IMG/VR virus record: IMGVR_UViG_3300022752_000221
Span: 1 to 33,871 of that record
Source: a virus
Direction: 5' to 3' (one strand)
DNA: 33,871 bases
Within the stretch, counting starts at the first letter, position 1. Every line of letters starts with the position of its first letter. Under the pieces are notes generated by a model. The model searched no databases. It had not been told where the DNA came from and saw only the letters and a program-made list of their open reading frames with translations. A program made the translations under genes and the position numbers. Positions 16,437 through 24,103 of the stretch are shown piece after piece.

Positions 16437-16772
16437 ATGAATAAAAATGTAAAAAACATCCTAATGATTGGTGGCGTTGTAGTCGTAGGGTATTTACTAT
16501 ATCAAAAATATGGTAAAAATAAAATGATGCCTACATCAAAACCAAATGATAACAAGGAAAGTAATTTCAGTTATGCAAGTGGAAGATTAACAGGTAGAAG
16601 AGCAAGTAGTGGAGATAACGTACCCGCTTGTCCTTCATGTTCATCAAATGGAGAGTGCTACACAATAGTTCCTTCTACGAGTACAACAGTTGCTTCGGGA
16701 ATTGCGGGTACTAAAGCAATTAATTCATGTACTCCAACATCATCAACATCAGCATCTCGTAGAAGATATTAA
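16437..16772 (+). CDS. Small anchored protein with NFSYASG motif (paralogue 1)
   Basis: The start region KNILMIGG-type membrane segment (about 7-22) and the following LLYQKYGK stretch match the next two genes. ESNFSYASG (41-49) is the recurring virion peptide. The C-terminal part has a CPSCSSNGEC cluster and is Ser/Thr-rich. The three genes at 16437, 16797 and 17036 look like a local duplication that kept the anchor and the peptide and varied the tail. Confidence 0.65.
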   Translation: MNKNVKNILMIGGVVVVGYLLYQKYGKNKMMPTSKPNDNKESNFSYASGRLTGRRASSGDNVPACPSCSSNGECYTIVPSTSTTVASGIAGTKAINSCTPTSSTSASRRRY

Positions 16773-16796
16773 AATTAAACTTTAAAAAAAATAAAA

Positions 16797-16967
16797 ATGG
16801 ATAACAAGACAAAAAAATACCTATTGATTGGTGGTGCTTTAGTATTAGCATATTTACTTTATAAAAAGTATGGTTCTAAAGTAGGTTTGCCAACAATGTC
16901 AAAAGGTAAAGGCGAAAGCAATTTTACTGAAATGGATTCATTGATGGAATCGGCAATGAACGACTAA
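16797..16967 (+). CDS. Small anchored protein with ESNFTEMDS (paralogue 2)
   Basis: A 56-residue frame after an A-rich leader. The anchor (KKYLLIGGALVLAYLLYKKYG, about 6-26) closely matches its two neighbours. ESNFTEMDS (40-48) is a diverged copy of the recurring peptide that has lost the A-x-G end. It has almost nothing else, so the peptide and anchor may be the functional unit. Confidence 0.65.
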   Translation: MDNKTKKYLLIGGALVLAYLLYKKYGSKVGLPTMSKGKGESNFTEMDSLMESAMND

Positions 16968-16992
16968 AAAAAACAACCTTTCAAAATAGATT

Positions 16993-17018
16993 TGGATGGG
17001 TTGTAATTAACTCATCCA
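16993..17018. other. Imperfect inverted repeat in a 68-base gap
   Basis: TGGATGGGTT (16993-17002) pairs with AACTCATCCA (17009-17018) with one mismatch, just before the third paralogue. It could be a stem-loop controlling the 3' end of the upstream message; there is no clean T run. Confidence 0.3.
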
Positions 17019-17035
17019 TTTCGCATTTAATTATT

Positions 17036-17323
17036 ATGGACAAGAAAAAACAAAGACTATTAATCGGAATTGGCTTCGCCATTGTCGGTTATTTTGTATT
17101 TAAAAAGTATGGTGCAAAATTGTTTACGCCTAAATTGGTTGAAAAACCTACAAGCGATTCACAAGAATCAAACTTTTTAAACGCTAATGGTGGTAATGAT
17201 TATATTGCAAAGCAATATGACCCAATTAAAAAAGCAACATGGATTTCTTATCAGAATAGTGACGTTGTCGGTTATTGGCTATCGGGCAAAATTCAAGAAG
17301 GGACTCCAATAAGTTCAATTTAA
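17036..17323 (+). CDS. Small anchored protein with ESNFLNANG motif (paralogue 3)
   Basis: The membrane segment (about 7-22) followed by FKKYGAKLF matches paralogues 1 and 2. ESNFLNANG (44-52) is the best non-capsid copy of the recurring peptide. The tail has AKQYDPIKKATWIS and is soluble. Probable virion membrane protein. Confidence 0.65.
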   Translation: MDKKKQRLLIGIGFAIVGYFVFKKYGAKLFTPKLVEKPTSDSQESNFLNANGGNDYIAKQYDPIKKATWISYQNSDVVGYWLSGKIQEGTPISSI

Positions 17324-17333
17324 ACTATTAAAA

Positions 17334-17867
17334 ATGGAATCGAATAAAGAAATTGTTTTAGAAGAAAACTTCAACATCGGTCAAAGGATGGATGAAATAG
17401 AGGCTTTAATGTGTAAAAATTTTGAACCATTAACGTTACCTTTGGTACATAGATTCACCGATGGTTTATACCTAAGAGAGTTAGCAATACCACAAGGAAC
17501 TATTATTACGAGTAAGACTCACAAGACACAACATCAATTCATACTTTTGAAGGGTGTTATTTCAGTTTGGGATAATGATGGTACTGAACATATACTTCAA
17601 GCACCTCATTGTGGTATAACACAACCTAACACGAGGAGGATTGCGTATGCTTGGTGTGATTGTTTATGGACAACGATTCACCCAAATCCCGAAAACAAAA
17701 GTTTAGAGGATTTAGAATTGGACTTGTTTGAGGATTATGACAATACTTTGTTAGATGATGAGGCGAAGGCTAAAATAAAAGATGCTCAAGAGTCTTCAAA
17801 TGCTTTGAGCAAAACTATAAACCCATTATTAAAAGATAAAAAATTAGAATTATGTCAGCAGCAATAA
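17334..17867 (+). CDS. Cupin-like protein
   Basis: Residues about 55-120 form a single cupin-like beta barrel: GTIITSKTHKTQHQFILLKGVISVWDNDG followed by QAPHCG and AWCDCLWTTIH. H65 and H69 are candidate metal ligands along with later His/Cys residues. The C-terminal region (120-177) is acidic and helical. Similar cupin proteins are encoded by many phages without assigned function. It overlaps the next gene by 16 bases. Confidence 0.6.
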   Translation: MESNKEIVLEENFNIGQRMDEIEALMCKNFEPLTLPLVHRFTDGLYLRELAIPQGTIITSKTHKTQHQFILLKGVISVWDNDGTEHILQAPHCGITQPNTRRIAYAWCDCLWTTIHPNPENKSLEDLELDLFEDYDNTLLDDEAKAKIKDAQESSNALSKTINPLLKDKKLELCQQQ

Positions 17868-18220
17868 TAGGCGTTTGTGTCGGAGCGGTTGGGGCGGCGA
17901 CGGGTGTGTTTTCAGCCATTAGTCAAGGCAAAGCACAACAAGAAGCAATGGCAATGCAAGATGCCCAAAGCCAACTTGATAGGATGCAAAAAGGTCAGTT
18001 AGAAAAAGCGTTGCAAAAAACCAATAGCGACACTCAAAGGTTAAAAATCTTAACTGACTCGGTGGCTAATATTAAGATGGCTCAACAAAATGCGTTAATA
18101 TCAACAACCATTGCTTCAAGACAAGAACAAGCCAAAGCCGATAAAAGAAATTTGATTATTGTGGGTGTTGGTGGAGGTATGATTGTTGTGGGTGCATTGG
18201 CAGTACTTAAATTAGCATAA
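17852..18220 (+). CDS. Two-pass membrane protein with coiled-coil middle (122 aa)
   Basis: A Gly/Ala/Val-rich segment (about 3-24), a long Gln/Ala/Lys helix (about 25-97) and a second hydrophobic Gly-rich segment (about 99-118). It overlaps the cupin gene and is 2 bases from the next gene. The shape would suit a protein spanning the viral membrane twice with an extended loop. Confidence 0.6.
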   Translation: MSAAIIGVCVGAVGAATGVFSAISQGKAQQEAMAMQDAQSQLDRMQKGQLEKALQKTNSDTQRLKILTDSVANIKMAQQNALISTTIASRQEQAKADKRNLIIVGVGGGMIVVGALAVLKLA

Positions 18221-18222
18221 CT

Positions 18223-18675
18223 ATGTCAACATTTCCAACATTTACGCCACAAACTCTTGCGAAGTTAAAGGATGTGGCAAAGGCTCAAAAAAATGCAAAA
18301 ACTGCCGACGCAGTTAATCAAATTATTGCGATTGTTGGTCAAGTGGCGACAAGTATTATAACAACTTCTTATGCTATAAAAAATGAGGAACAAAGACAAT
18401 TATTATTAGGGCAAATACAATACCTTGATGAGAAACAAGCAACTGAATTAGAAAACTCATTAAGGGCGTTACAAACTCAAGATGCAAGACTTGGTTATAT
18501 GATGGATTTCTTATCCAAAGTGGAGGGTGAAAAGTCAGCAAATAAAATTAAGAGTTCAATAGAGAATAAAAATTTGGGAGGAGTTATGGGAGAAAGAAAA
18601 AAAATATTTTTGATTTTTGGTGGGGTTATTGTTTTGTTGGTAGGTTTGATTATTATTAAAAAAGTAACTAAATAA
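18223..18675 (+). CDS. Tail-anchored helical virion protein (150 aa)
   Basis: Helical, Gln/Ala-rich body with a possible hydrophobic helix (about 36-50) and a clear C-terminal membrane segment (about 127-146) ending IIKKVTK. Spacing to both neighbours is 2 bases. It resembles the preceding gene in plan and composition; shared ancestry is possible. Confidence 0.6.
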   Translation: MSTFPTFTPQTLAKLKDVAKAQKNAKTADAVNQIIAIVGQVATSIITTSYAIKNEEQRQLLLGQIQYLDEKQATELENSLRALQTQDARLGYMMDFLSKVEGEKSANKIKSSIENKNLGGVMGERKKIFLIFGGVIVLLVGLIIIKKVTK

Positions 18676-18677
18676 TT

Positions 18678-18998
18678 ATGGATGATTTATCAGTTGTAAA
18701 TGAAATAAAGTCTTTGCTAACCGAAGCAAAGGATAAATTAAAGAGTGATGATTTATCAAGTGTGGTTTTCACACAAGTTTCCAACAATGCAAAGTTGTTG
18801 CAAAACAAGTTGGATGAGTTATTAAACAAGAAAGGTTTATATACTCAATCTGACGTTAATGACGCTTATCTGACAATACAAGAGTATAAAAGAAAAGAGT
18901 TAGAATTAATGAGCAAGAAATCAAAAAACAAACTAATTTTATATAGTGCTTTAGGTGTCTTGGTAGTAGTGGTATTAGTAAAAGTATTAAACAAATAA
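18678..18998 (+). CDS. Tail-anchored helical virion protein (106 aa)
   Basis: An acidic and lysine-rich helical domain of about 80 residues followed by a membrane segment (about 86-102) ending KVLNK. Two bases separate it from each neighbour. No family is recognised. Confidence 0.6.
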   Translation: MDDLSVVNEIKSLLTEAKDKLKSDDLSSVVFTQVSNNAKLLQNKLDELLNKKGLYTQSDVNDAYLTIQEYKRKELELMSKKSKNKLILYSALGVLVVVVLVKVLNK

Positions 18999-19000
18999 TT

Positions 19001-19390
19001 ATGACAATAACAAACGACCATAAAAAGGCTTTATTTGTAGTTGGTATGGGATTACTTGTGTTTTGGTTTTTCAAGCCAAAATTGAACGTAGTAAACTCTG
19101 ATACTAAACTTAATTATAGTGAGAAGGAGGATGACCCTAAAGATAGAAAGCCAATGAAAAGTCCGACTATGTCCACACAAACCTCCAAGACAAATCCAAT
19201 GGCAAAAAATGGCTTCGCCGCCCTCAAAGCATATATTGATGCCTATAATAATGGGGAGTCGCAAAGCACCCTTGATGAGTTAAATCGTGAGTTCGCTAAA
19301 GAGTTCAAAGTAAAAGTTTATCGTAGGAAGTCAGATAGCAAATTAGTAGTTTGCGACCTCGAAGGAAAAGAAATAATGATAAATAACTAA
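19001..19390 (+). CDS. N-terminally anchored virion protein (129 aa)
   Basis: A short N-terminus, a membrane segment (about 8-23) with FFKPK stop-transfer, a Lys/Ser/Thr linker and a small C-terminal alpha/beta domain (about 65-129). NSDTKLNYSEKEDD (about 30-43) has no clear motif. It sits 2 bases before the glucosaminidase gene and may serve as its partner in the virion membrane. Confidence 0.58.
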   Translation: MTITNDHKKALFVVGMGLLVFWFFKPKLNVVNSDTKLNYSEKEDDPKDRKPMKSPTMSTQTSKTNPMAKNGFAALKAYIDAYNNGESQSTLDELNREFAKEFKVKVYRRKSDSKLVVCDLEGKEIMINN

Positions 19391-19392
19391 TT

Positions 19393-19992
19393 ATGAATTT
19401 AGACCAAGAGATATACAATTTAGCAATACAAGAGGGTTTCTCTCCCACTTCGGCTAAATTAATTGTTGCACAAGCAAGACTTGAAAGTGCCAACTATGGC
19501 TCTAATGTATTTGCTAACAACAACAATATGTATGGGATGAAGTATGTTGGTCAAGCATTTGCTTCAAGAGGAACACTTGCACCAATGAATGAAAGGTCAT
19601 CATCTTGTCAGAATGGTGGTAATTGCGTTGATAGAGATTATTACGCAAAGTATAATACGCCTACCGATAGTGCAAAGGATGTAATTCAAAGACTTTACAA
19701 AAAGACAAGAAAAGGAATTGGTTTCAATGAATTAAAAGATGTTAAGGATGCTCAAGAGTTTGCTGATAAATTGAAGACAAGAAACTATTTTGGATTTTAC
19801 GAAATAACCACACCCGAAGGTCAAGTCGAAGCAAATAAATATGCTTTGGGTTTAAATGCAAGACTATTGTTAGTCAACGTTCTTGAATTTTATAGAAGTA
19901 ATAAAAAAAAAATTAACTTTACCATTGTGGGTTTAGTTTTGATAGGAGTAACAACGTTGTCATATTTGTATTATAAAAAGAAAATTGGATAG
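19393..19992 (+). CDS. Tail-anchored glucosaminidase (GH73-like) muramidase
   Basis: Residues 1-155 match the GH73 endo-beta-N-acetylglucosaminidase fold: VAQARLESANYGSNVF (25-40) carries the catalytic Glu (E31), and NNNNMYGMK (42-50) is the conserved N-NxFGxK element. Later DYYAKY and DSAKDVI regions also fit. A C-terminal membrane segment (about 174-192) ends YYKKKIG. A wall hydrolase fixed in the viral membrane suits local opening of peptidoglycan during genome entry, as with PRD1 P7. The stop overlaps the next start. Confidence 0.75.
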   Translation: MNLDQEIYNLAIQEGFSPTSAKLIVAQARLESANYGSNVFANNNNMYGMKYVGQAFASRGTLAPMNERSSSCQNGGNCVDRDYYAKYNTPTDSAKDVIQRLYKKTRKGIGFNELKDVKDAQEFADKLKTRNYFGFYEITTPEGQVEANKYALGLNARLLLVNVLEFYRSNKKKINFTIVGLVLIGVTTLSYLYYKKKIG

Positions 19993-20462
19993 TGGCAACA
20001 TTTACACCAACCATAACAAACAATTCAATACCCGCGATTTCAAACACACTTACGGGAACGACAACATATTCTCAATTCAAAAACTCATTGGGTCAATATA
20101 ATTATGATGTAAACAAAATTTATTTGAATACCGACACATTGGTTCAAATTCAAGGTAATTTTCAATATTCTAAATATGATAGTAGTGGTAATCAAAATCT
20201 ACAATCGGTTTTAAGTACAATAGACCCATTTCAATCGCAAAACTCAATATACATTGAAACAAAAGACAAGAGTCTTGTAATCGATGGTAGAGATTTTTTT
20301 AGATTTAAAATGCAACCAAATACAAGTCTTCAAATCAAATTATATTCGGAAAGAATAAGTAACGCTGATACTCTTGACGCTAATGGAATAAATAATTTTA
20401 AGGCATTAGAATACGCTTCCGACAAATACGATTTCTTTGACCAATACAAAGACATTCTATGA
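19992..20462 (+). CDS. Minor capsid protein, paralogue of the major capsid candidate
   Basis: A GTG start overlaps the previous TAG. Most of this 156-residue protein aligns with residues about 110-230 of the 1726 capsid candidate: TTTYSQF against NVTYQQF, an AQI/VQI strand, SGNQNLQSVLSTIDPFQSQ against NGNQALKAIIVTIDPYQQQ, then a shared VIDG/RIDG turn and a QLQFY/QIKLY strand. It lacks the acidic N-terminal peptide region. A likely role is a single jelly-roll vertex or penton protein, or a spike base. The similarity is direct from the sequences; the role is inference. Confidence 0.65.
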   Translation: MATFTPTITNNSIPAISNTLTGTTTYSQFKNSLGQYNYDVNKIYLNTDTLVQIQGNFQYSKYDSSGNQNLQSVLSTIDPFQSQNSIYIETKDKSLVIDGRDFFRFKMQPNTSLQIKLYSERISNADTLDANGINNFKALEYASDKYDFFDQYKDIL

Positions 20463-21127
20463 TAGAGATACTGAATTTTAATATACAAAATACTACATCG
20501 GGCATTGTTCCCGTTAGTTTTTTTGGTAATAATTCAGACCCAATGGACAACTCCAATGCAACTACGCAATATCAATGGAATACTTCATCATTGGTTATAA
20601 ATACTGAGAATTTTGTTTCTATTCAATTCAAAAGTAAAAATGACTCTTTTTATTCTTTAGCAAACATATCATTTGGTGGAGGTAATTTGATTAATGTGGT
20701 TAATGCTCTAAATACTTTAAACATAGGTGCTTTTTTTCTCGATGCAAACAATAGAATAAACAACTACAACGACAACATCCAATACGCTAACCTTACTATA
20801 TACAATAATGTTTCTAATACTTTTGTTAACTACTCATTTTCTTATAGTGGGTTTGGTTTAGGTGCTGAAATATTAAAAAATGCAGTTTCTCAAGTGATAA
20901 CCACATCGCCTTCTAACACAAGTGGTCAATTTAATATAAGTGTAGGAAACAATATAGTTTTAGATATAGTAGGTTTTGGAGTTAATAAACTCACCAATTA
21001 TTTCGTTTTTAACCTATCTACTAATTCATATTTGGTTAATAAAACTGAAGTTATCAATACTGACTTTCAAGCCGCGTCATTCGTAGCACAAGCAAATTGT
21101 TCTTACTTAATTGGTGTGCAAAATTAA
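20459..21127 (+). CDS. Beta-rich structural protein (222 aa), last late gene
   Basis: It overlaps the capsid paralogue by 4 bases (ATGA). The whole sequence is Asn/Ser/Ile/Phe-rich beta strands. The opening (FNIQNTTSGIVPVSFFG) resembles the opening of the capsid jelly-roll region (IITISNASATSVSNFDVLG), so it may be a third member of the capsid family. It ends at a strong two-way terminator. A role at the vertex or as a minor capsid protein is plausible. Confidence 0.55.
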   Translation: MIEILNFNIQNTTSGIVPVSFFGNNSDPMDNSNATTQYQWNTSSLVINTENFVSIQFKSKNDSFYSLANISFGGGNLINVVNALNTLNIGAFFLDANNRINNYNDNIQYANLTIYNNVSNTFVNYSFSYSGFGLGAEILKNAVSQVITTSPSNTSGQFNISVGNNIVLDIVGFGVNKLTNYFVFNLSTNSYLVNKTEVINTDFQAASFVAQANCSYLIGVQN

Positions 21128-21160
21128 AAAGGTGGCATTTAGCCACCCTTAATTTTTTAG
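21126..21160. terminator. Bidirectional terminator between late and early transcripts
   Basis: GGTGGC (21131-21136) and GCCACC (21142-21147) form a stem with a 5-base loop. A-rich and T-rich flanks lie on either side, giving a T tract on both strands. It separates the plus-strand late genes from the converging minus-strand early genes. Confidence 0.8.
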
Positions 21161-22065
21161 TTCTCATCATTTTGCTCAACCTCTTGAGTATCTTCACTCG
21201 ATGTATTGAGAGTTCCATAAATGTTTCGAAATTTACTTTGCTTGGTAGGGATTTTAGATTCAATAATCTTGACATTGTTATTATCATCCAATGTAAGCAA
21301 AGCACCACTTTCAAGCATAGAGTCCATACCAATGGCTTTTTTTGAATAGTAATCTTTTGGCAACATCTTGCTCAACTGAATCAAAGCACACTTGCGTTCC
21401 ATCCAACGATTAATACCCATCTTGTCATTGAAGTAAAGGTCGTTTGAGTTCTTGGACATATTTCTAACCCCTTCTATTTCGGCTCTCGTCATAACGCAAA
21501 ATTGGTACTCACCCGACTTCATCTTCGCCACTGCGTAGGCGTATTTAATTTTGTCACTTGTTCTTGGAACATCAAAGTTTGGCTTATGAATGATGTTAGG
21601 TTCTAAACCATAAATAGGCTCAAATACGTCACCCTCATACACTACTTCGGTATGCACCCTTGATACTTCACCACCTCTTAAAATGATGTTCACCAAACCC
21701 TTGTAACCAATCAATGGAGTTACACTCATTTTATACTTGCCATCGGCTTGTTTTAGGTTTCTTGGGATTAGGTAAAACTCGCCAATCATATCACTTGGAA
21801 TTAATCCAATTTCAGCACCCGCCAAAATCGAGGCAAACATTGACGAAGGATTTTCCATAAACGCTTGAAGCAACTTCTCGTTCTTCTTGATTTCTGACAT
21901 TACCACTTGGATGAATTGTGGTACGCTAATCCCATGCTTTTCCAACAAATCGGGCAATACCTTCTTCTCATAGTTAGAGAATTGATTGTTTAAGGTCGCA
22001 ATAGCCGATTGCTTGGGGGATAATTTAACTTGAGGGATTTCCTCTACACTCGTTTGTTTTGACAT
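21157..22065 (-). CDS. recT: RecT-family single-strand annealing protein
   Basis: Anneals complementary single strands during recombination or replication. Length (302 aa) and the order of conserved blocks match RecT: FIQVVMSEIKKNEKLLQA, SMFASILAGAEIGLIPS, GEFYLIPR, VTPLIGYKGLVNIILRGG and later KMKSGEYQF, RKCALIQLSKMLPKDY. The C-terminal 30 residues are acidic and disordered, typical of annealing proteins. Its partner nuclease is encoded just upstream in the same operon. Confidence 0.88.
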   Translation of the reverse strand: MSKQTSVEEIPQVKLSPKQSAIATLNNQFSNYEKKVLPDLLEKHGISVPQFIQVVMSEIKKNEKLLQAFMENPSSMFASILAGAEIGLIPSDMIGEFYLIPRNLKQADGKYKMSVTPLIGYKGLVNIILRGGEVSRVHTEVVYEGDVFEPIYGLEPNIIHKPNFDVPRTSDKIKYAYAVAKMKSGEYQFCVMTRAEIEGVRNMSKNSNDLYFNDKMGINRWMERKCALIQLSKMLPKDYYSKKAIGMDSMLESGALLTLDDNNNVKIIESKIPTKQSKFRNIYGTLNTSSEDTQEVEQNDEN

Positions 22066-22085
22066 TGTAATCGGTTTAAAAATGA

Positions 22086-22871
22086 TTAATAGTAAATTGT
22101 ATCTACCAATGGGAAGTCGACTTTATATTGACATTTATGTGCAAGAGGACACTTTGAGCATCTTTGCATAGTAGGTCTTGCAACAAAATTATCATTTTGC
22201 AATTTCCCAATGACATTGTTGATAGCAACGATATGGTTTTGTTTCTTAGTTTCGTCAACCTCTTGCAAGATAATTTTAACGTTGTTTGGGTCGGTTGAAG
22301 AAAACACAAAATAGTAGAATGGAATATCCTCAATACCCAAACATTTTTCAGCAAGTAATTTGTAATGAACACCTTGAATCATTAGGCTATCTTTTTGAGG
22401 TAGGCTTTCCAAATCCCAACCCATTTCATTCCACTTGTCGTCAATTAGACCACTATACTTTAAGTCTATGAAAACCTTTTGACCTTTCCATTCAGCAAAG
22501 ATGTCAATTACGCCACTAATCTCTCCATCGGTCAAGGAAAGACCAACCTCTAAAATTTTGATGTCATAATGCTCAATAATGCTTTTGAAAATTTTAGCAC
22601 TCTCGGTGGCTCTTTCAAATGGTGCTGACATTTTCTCATTAGGCTTACCCTTGTAAACTACATCGGGTTCGGGTATTTCGCCACTCTTTGGCAATGCACC
22701 CGTACATAAATACTCAAAGTAAATTCCCGACCTCATTGCGTCTGAAGGTTCTCTTTGTGCTTCGGGGTCTTTTTGGATGTAGTTGGCATGAAAAAACACG
22801 CCACACTCTTTTTCGTTAAGATAGTCAACATAACCCTTGATTAAGGATTGACTGATTTTAGGTAGATTCAT
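22086..22871 (-). CDS. PD-(D/E)XK exonuclease with likely Fe-S cluster (Cas4/AddB-like)
   Basis: The nuclease core reads GVIDIFAEWKGQKVFIDLKYSG with D123 and the D136-x-K138 pair as the PD-(D/E)XK residues; an upstream RSGIYFEYL (47-55) supplies motif I. Cysteines at 23, 238, 241 and 247 match the one-plus-three arrangement that holds a 4Fe-4S cluster in Cas4 and AddB. Located 20 bases upstream of RecT, it most likely resects DNA ends to make substrate for it. The 261-aa length suits a stand-alone nuclease. Confidence 0.8.
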   Translation of the reverse strand: MNLPKISQSLIKGYVDYLNEKECGVFFHANYIQKDPEAQREPSDAMRSGIYFEYLCTGALPKSGEIPEPDVVYKGKPNEKMSAPFERATESAKIFKSIIEHYDIKILEVGLSLTDGEISGVIDIFAEWKGQKVFIDLKYSGLIDDKWNEMGWDLESLPQKDSLMIQGVHYKLLAEKCLGIEDIPFYYFVFSSTDPNNVKIILQEVDETKKQNHIVAINNVIGKLQNDNFVARPTMQRCSKCPLAHKCQYKVDFPLVDTIYY

Positions 22872-22888
22872 ACTCGTTTTATTTTAGA

Positions 22889-23206
22889 TTATTGTTTACG
22901 TTTACTCAATGCTAATTGTCTTCTATACTCGTCTTCGGGCAACCACCCTCCCTTTACTTTTGACTCACCCACCCAAATATATTTGACACCCTTAACCACC
23001 TTTTCGCTTACGCCAAGAAGAGGTATAATGATGGTTTCGCCAACGATTTTAGACTCCCTATATCTATCAGAAAGTTTCTCAATGATTTCTTTAATAATCA
23101 TCCTTGCTTCTTGCTTGTTTCTTGCTTCAATAGTTATGGGTTTTTCTACTTGGTAGAAATAATAATTGTAGAAACGAATACCATGTTTCTCTACGGGATA
23201 GTCCAT
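22889..23206 (-). CDS. Hypothetical early protein (105 aa)
   Basis: Soluble, with alternating strands and a lysine/arginine-rich helix (about 31-52). It ends with a basic RRQLALSKRKQ tail. It is co-directional with the recombination genes, 17 bases upstream of the nuclease gene. The family is not recognised; a role in replication or recombination is suggested only by position. Confidence 0.55.
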   Translation of the reverse strand: MDYPVEKHGIRFYNYYFYQVEKPITIEARNKQEARMIIKEIIEKLSDRYRESKIVGETIIIPLLGVSEKVVKGVKYIWVGESKVKGGWLPEDEYRRQLALSKRKQ

Positions 23207-23214
23207 ATATGTAA

Positions 23215-23508
23215 TTAATTAGAAAATTTAGGTTCAAATAATATACTAAAACCCGCCCTACTCGCCACCTTCATAGCCGTAGCCAACATCATTTCAGCCA
23301 TCATATCATTTTCAGTCTTATACCTCTTTATAATCTTAAAGACTTTATTCTTTCTATCAATCCTAATCTTTGCTTCGTCAACATCCAAATCTATTAAATC
23401 GGGCAAATACTCATCATTAATGGCTTCAACAAAATGTTGAACATCTGATTTGGTAATTTTAACATCAAGGGATGTCAAGTTGTAAAATATTTTATCGTCT
23501 ATATACAT
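23215..23508 (-). CDS. Hypothetical early protein (97 aa)
   Basis: A small soluble alpha/beta protein with an acidic N-terminal half and a C-terminal helix rich in Met and Ala (EMMLATAMKVA, about 71-81). Eight bases separate it from the next gene. No recognised family or motif. Confidence 0.55.
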   Translation of the reverse strand: MYIDDKIFYNLTSLDVKITKSDVQHFVEAINDEYLPDLIDLDVDEAKIRIDRKNKVFKIIKRYKTENDMMAEMMLATAMKVASRAGFSILFEPKFSN

Positions 23509-23548
23509 ACCACAAAGTTAAGTTATAAGCAAATACAAGCAAAATAAA

Positions 23549-23854
23549 TTATTTATTTTTTTTGTTTTTATTTCTCTCCAAAAGATATGGAAGTAAATCA
23601 GTTTCTTCACTTTCCAACTTTAGAGTTTCTTCATTTACAAAGGTGTGGTTTTCACAAACGTAAAAGTCTTTGACTAATGCGTAAACACTCTTGTCATGGG
23701 TAAAAGCGAAGTATAGATTCATCAATGCACAATAGCCTATCTTATCTTTGTCTTCTACTAATCTATAATGTGTGCAATTACCACATTTTCTGATAATGGG
23801 TACATTCACTTTATTTTTGTATGTTTTATTCATCATATTTGTTGTATTGGTCAA
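23549..23854 (-). CDS. Small Cys-rich, possibly zinc-binding protein (101 aa)
   Basis: CGNC at 24-27, a further Cys near residue 42 (GYCALM) and CENH near 67-70 form a plausible zinc site in a compact domain. Small zinc-finger-like proteins of this type are common in phage early regions. The tail is acidic then very basic (RNKNKKNK). It overlaps the next minus-strand gene by 29 bases. Confidence 0.55.
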   Translation of the reverse strand: MTNTTNMMNKTYKNKVNVPIIRKCGNCTHYRLVEDKDKIGYCALMNLYFAFTHDKSVYALVKDFYVCENHTFVNEETLKLESEETDLLPYLLERNKNKKNK

Positions 23855-24029
23855 TTTTTTTAACTGAAATTTCTATGACATATATAACAACAACAATAAA
23901 AACTAAATCAATAAAATAAGAAATGTAATGATTCCAATGGTAATATCCATACGCCATTATGAATGTCATTCCATAAATGATACAAAAAAATAAAACAAAT
24001 AATAACAACCCAAAAAGCAATTTTTTCAT
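23826..24029 (-). CDS. Small two-pass membrane protein (67 aa)
   Basis: Two hydrophobic segments (about 3-23 and 33-51), rich in aromatic residues, with a polar tail. It is the only clear membrane protein in the early block, so it may act on the host envelope, for example in exclusion, rather than in the virion. It overlaps the Cys-rich gene. Confidence 0.5.
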   Translation of the reverse strand: MKKLLFGLLLFVLFFCIIYGMTFIMAYGYYHWNHYISYFIDLVFIVVVIYVIEISVKKIDQYNKYDE

Positions 24030-24069
24030 TTATCTTCGTTTAAGATTTTTAGTTGCATGATTTTTATTT

Positions 24070-24103
24070 TAAGGTAAGAAAGAAACCTCACTCGTGTGGG
24101 GTT
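24070..24103 (-). terminator. Minus-strand terminator after the polymerase-like gene
   Basis: AACCTCAC (24084-24091) and GTGGGGTT (24096-24103) form an 8-bp stem with a TCGT loop and overlap the stop of the gene. On the minus strand it is followed by a T-rich TCTTTCTT, and on the plus strand by a T8 run, so it may work both ways. Confidence 0.5.
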
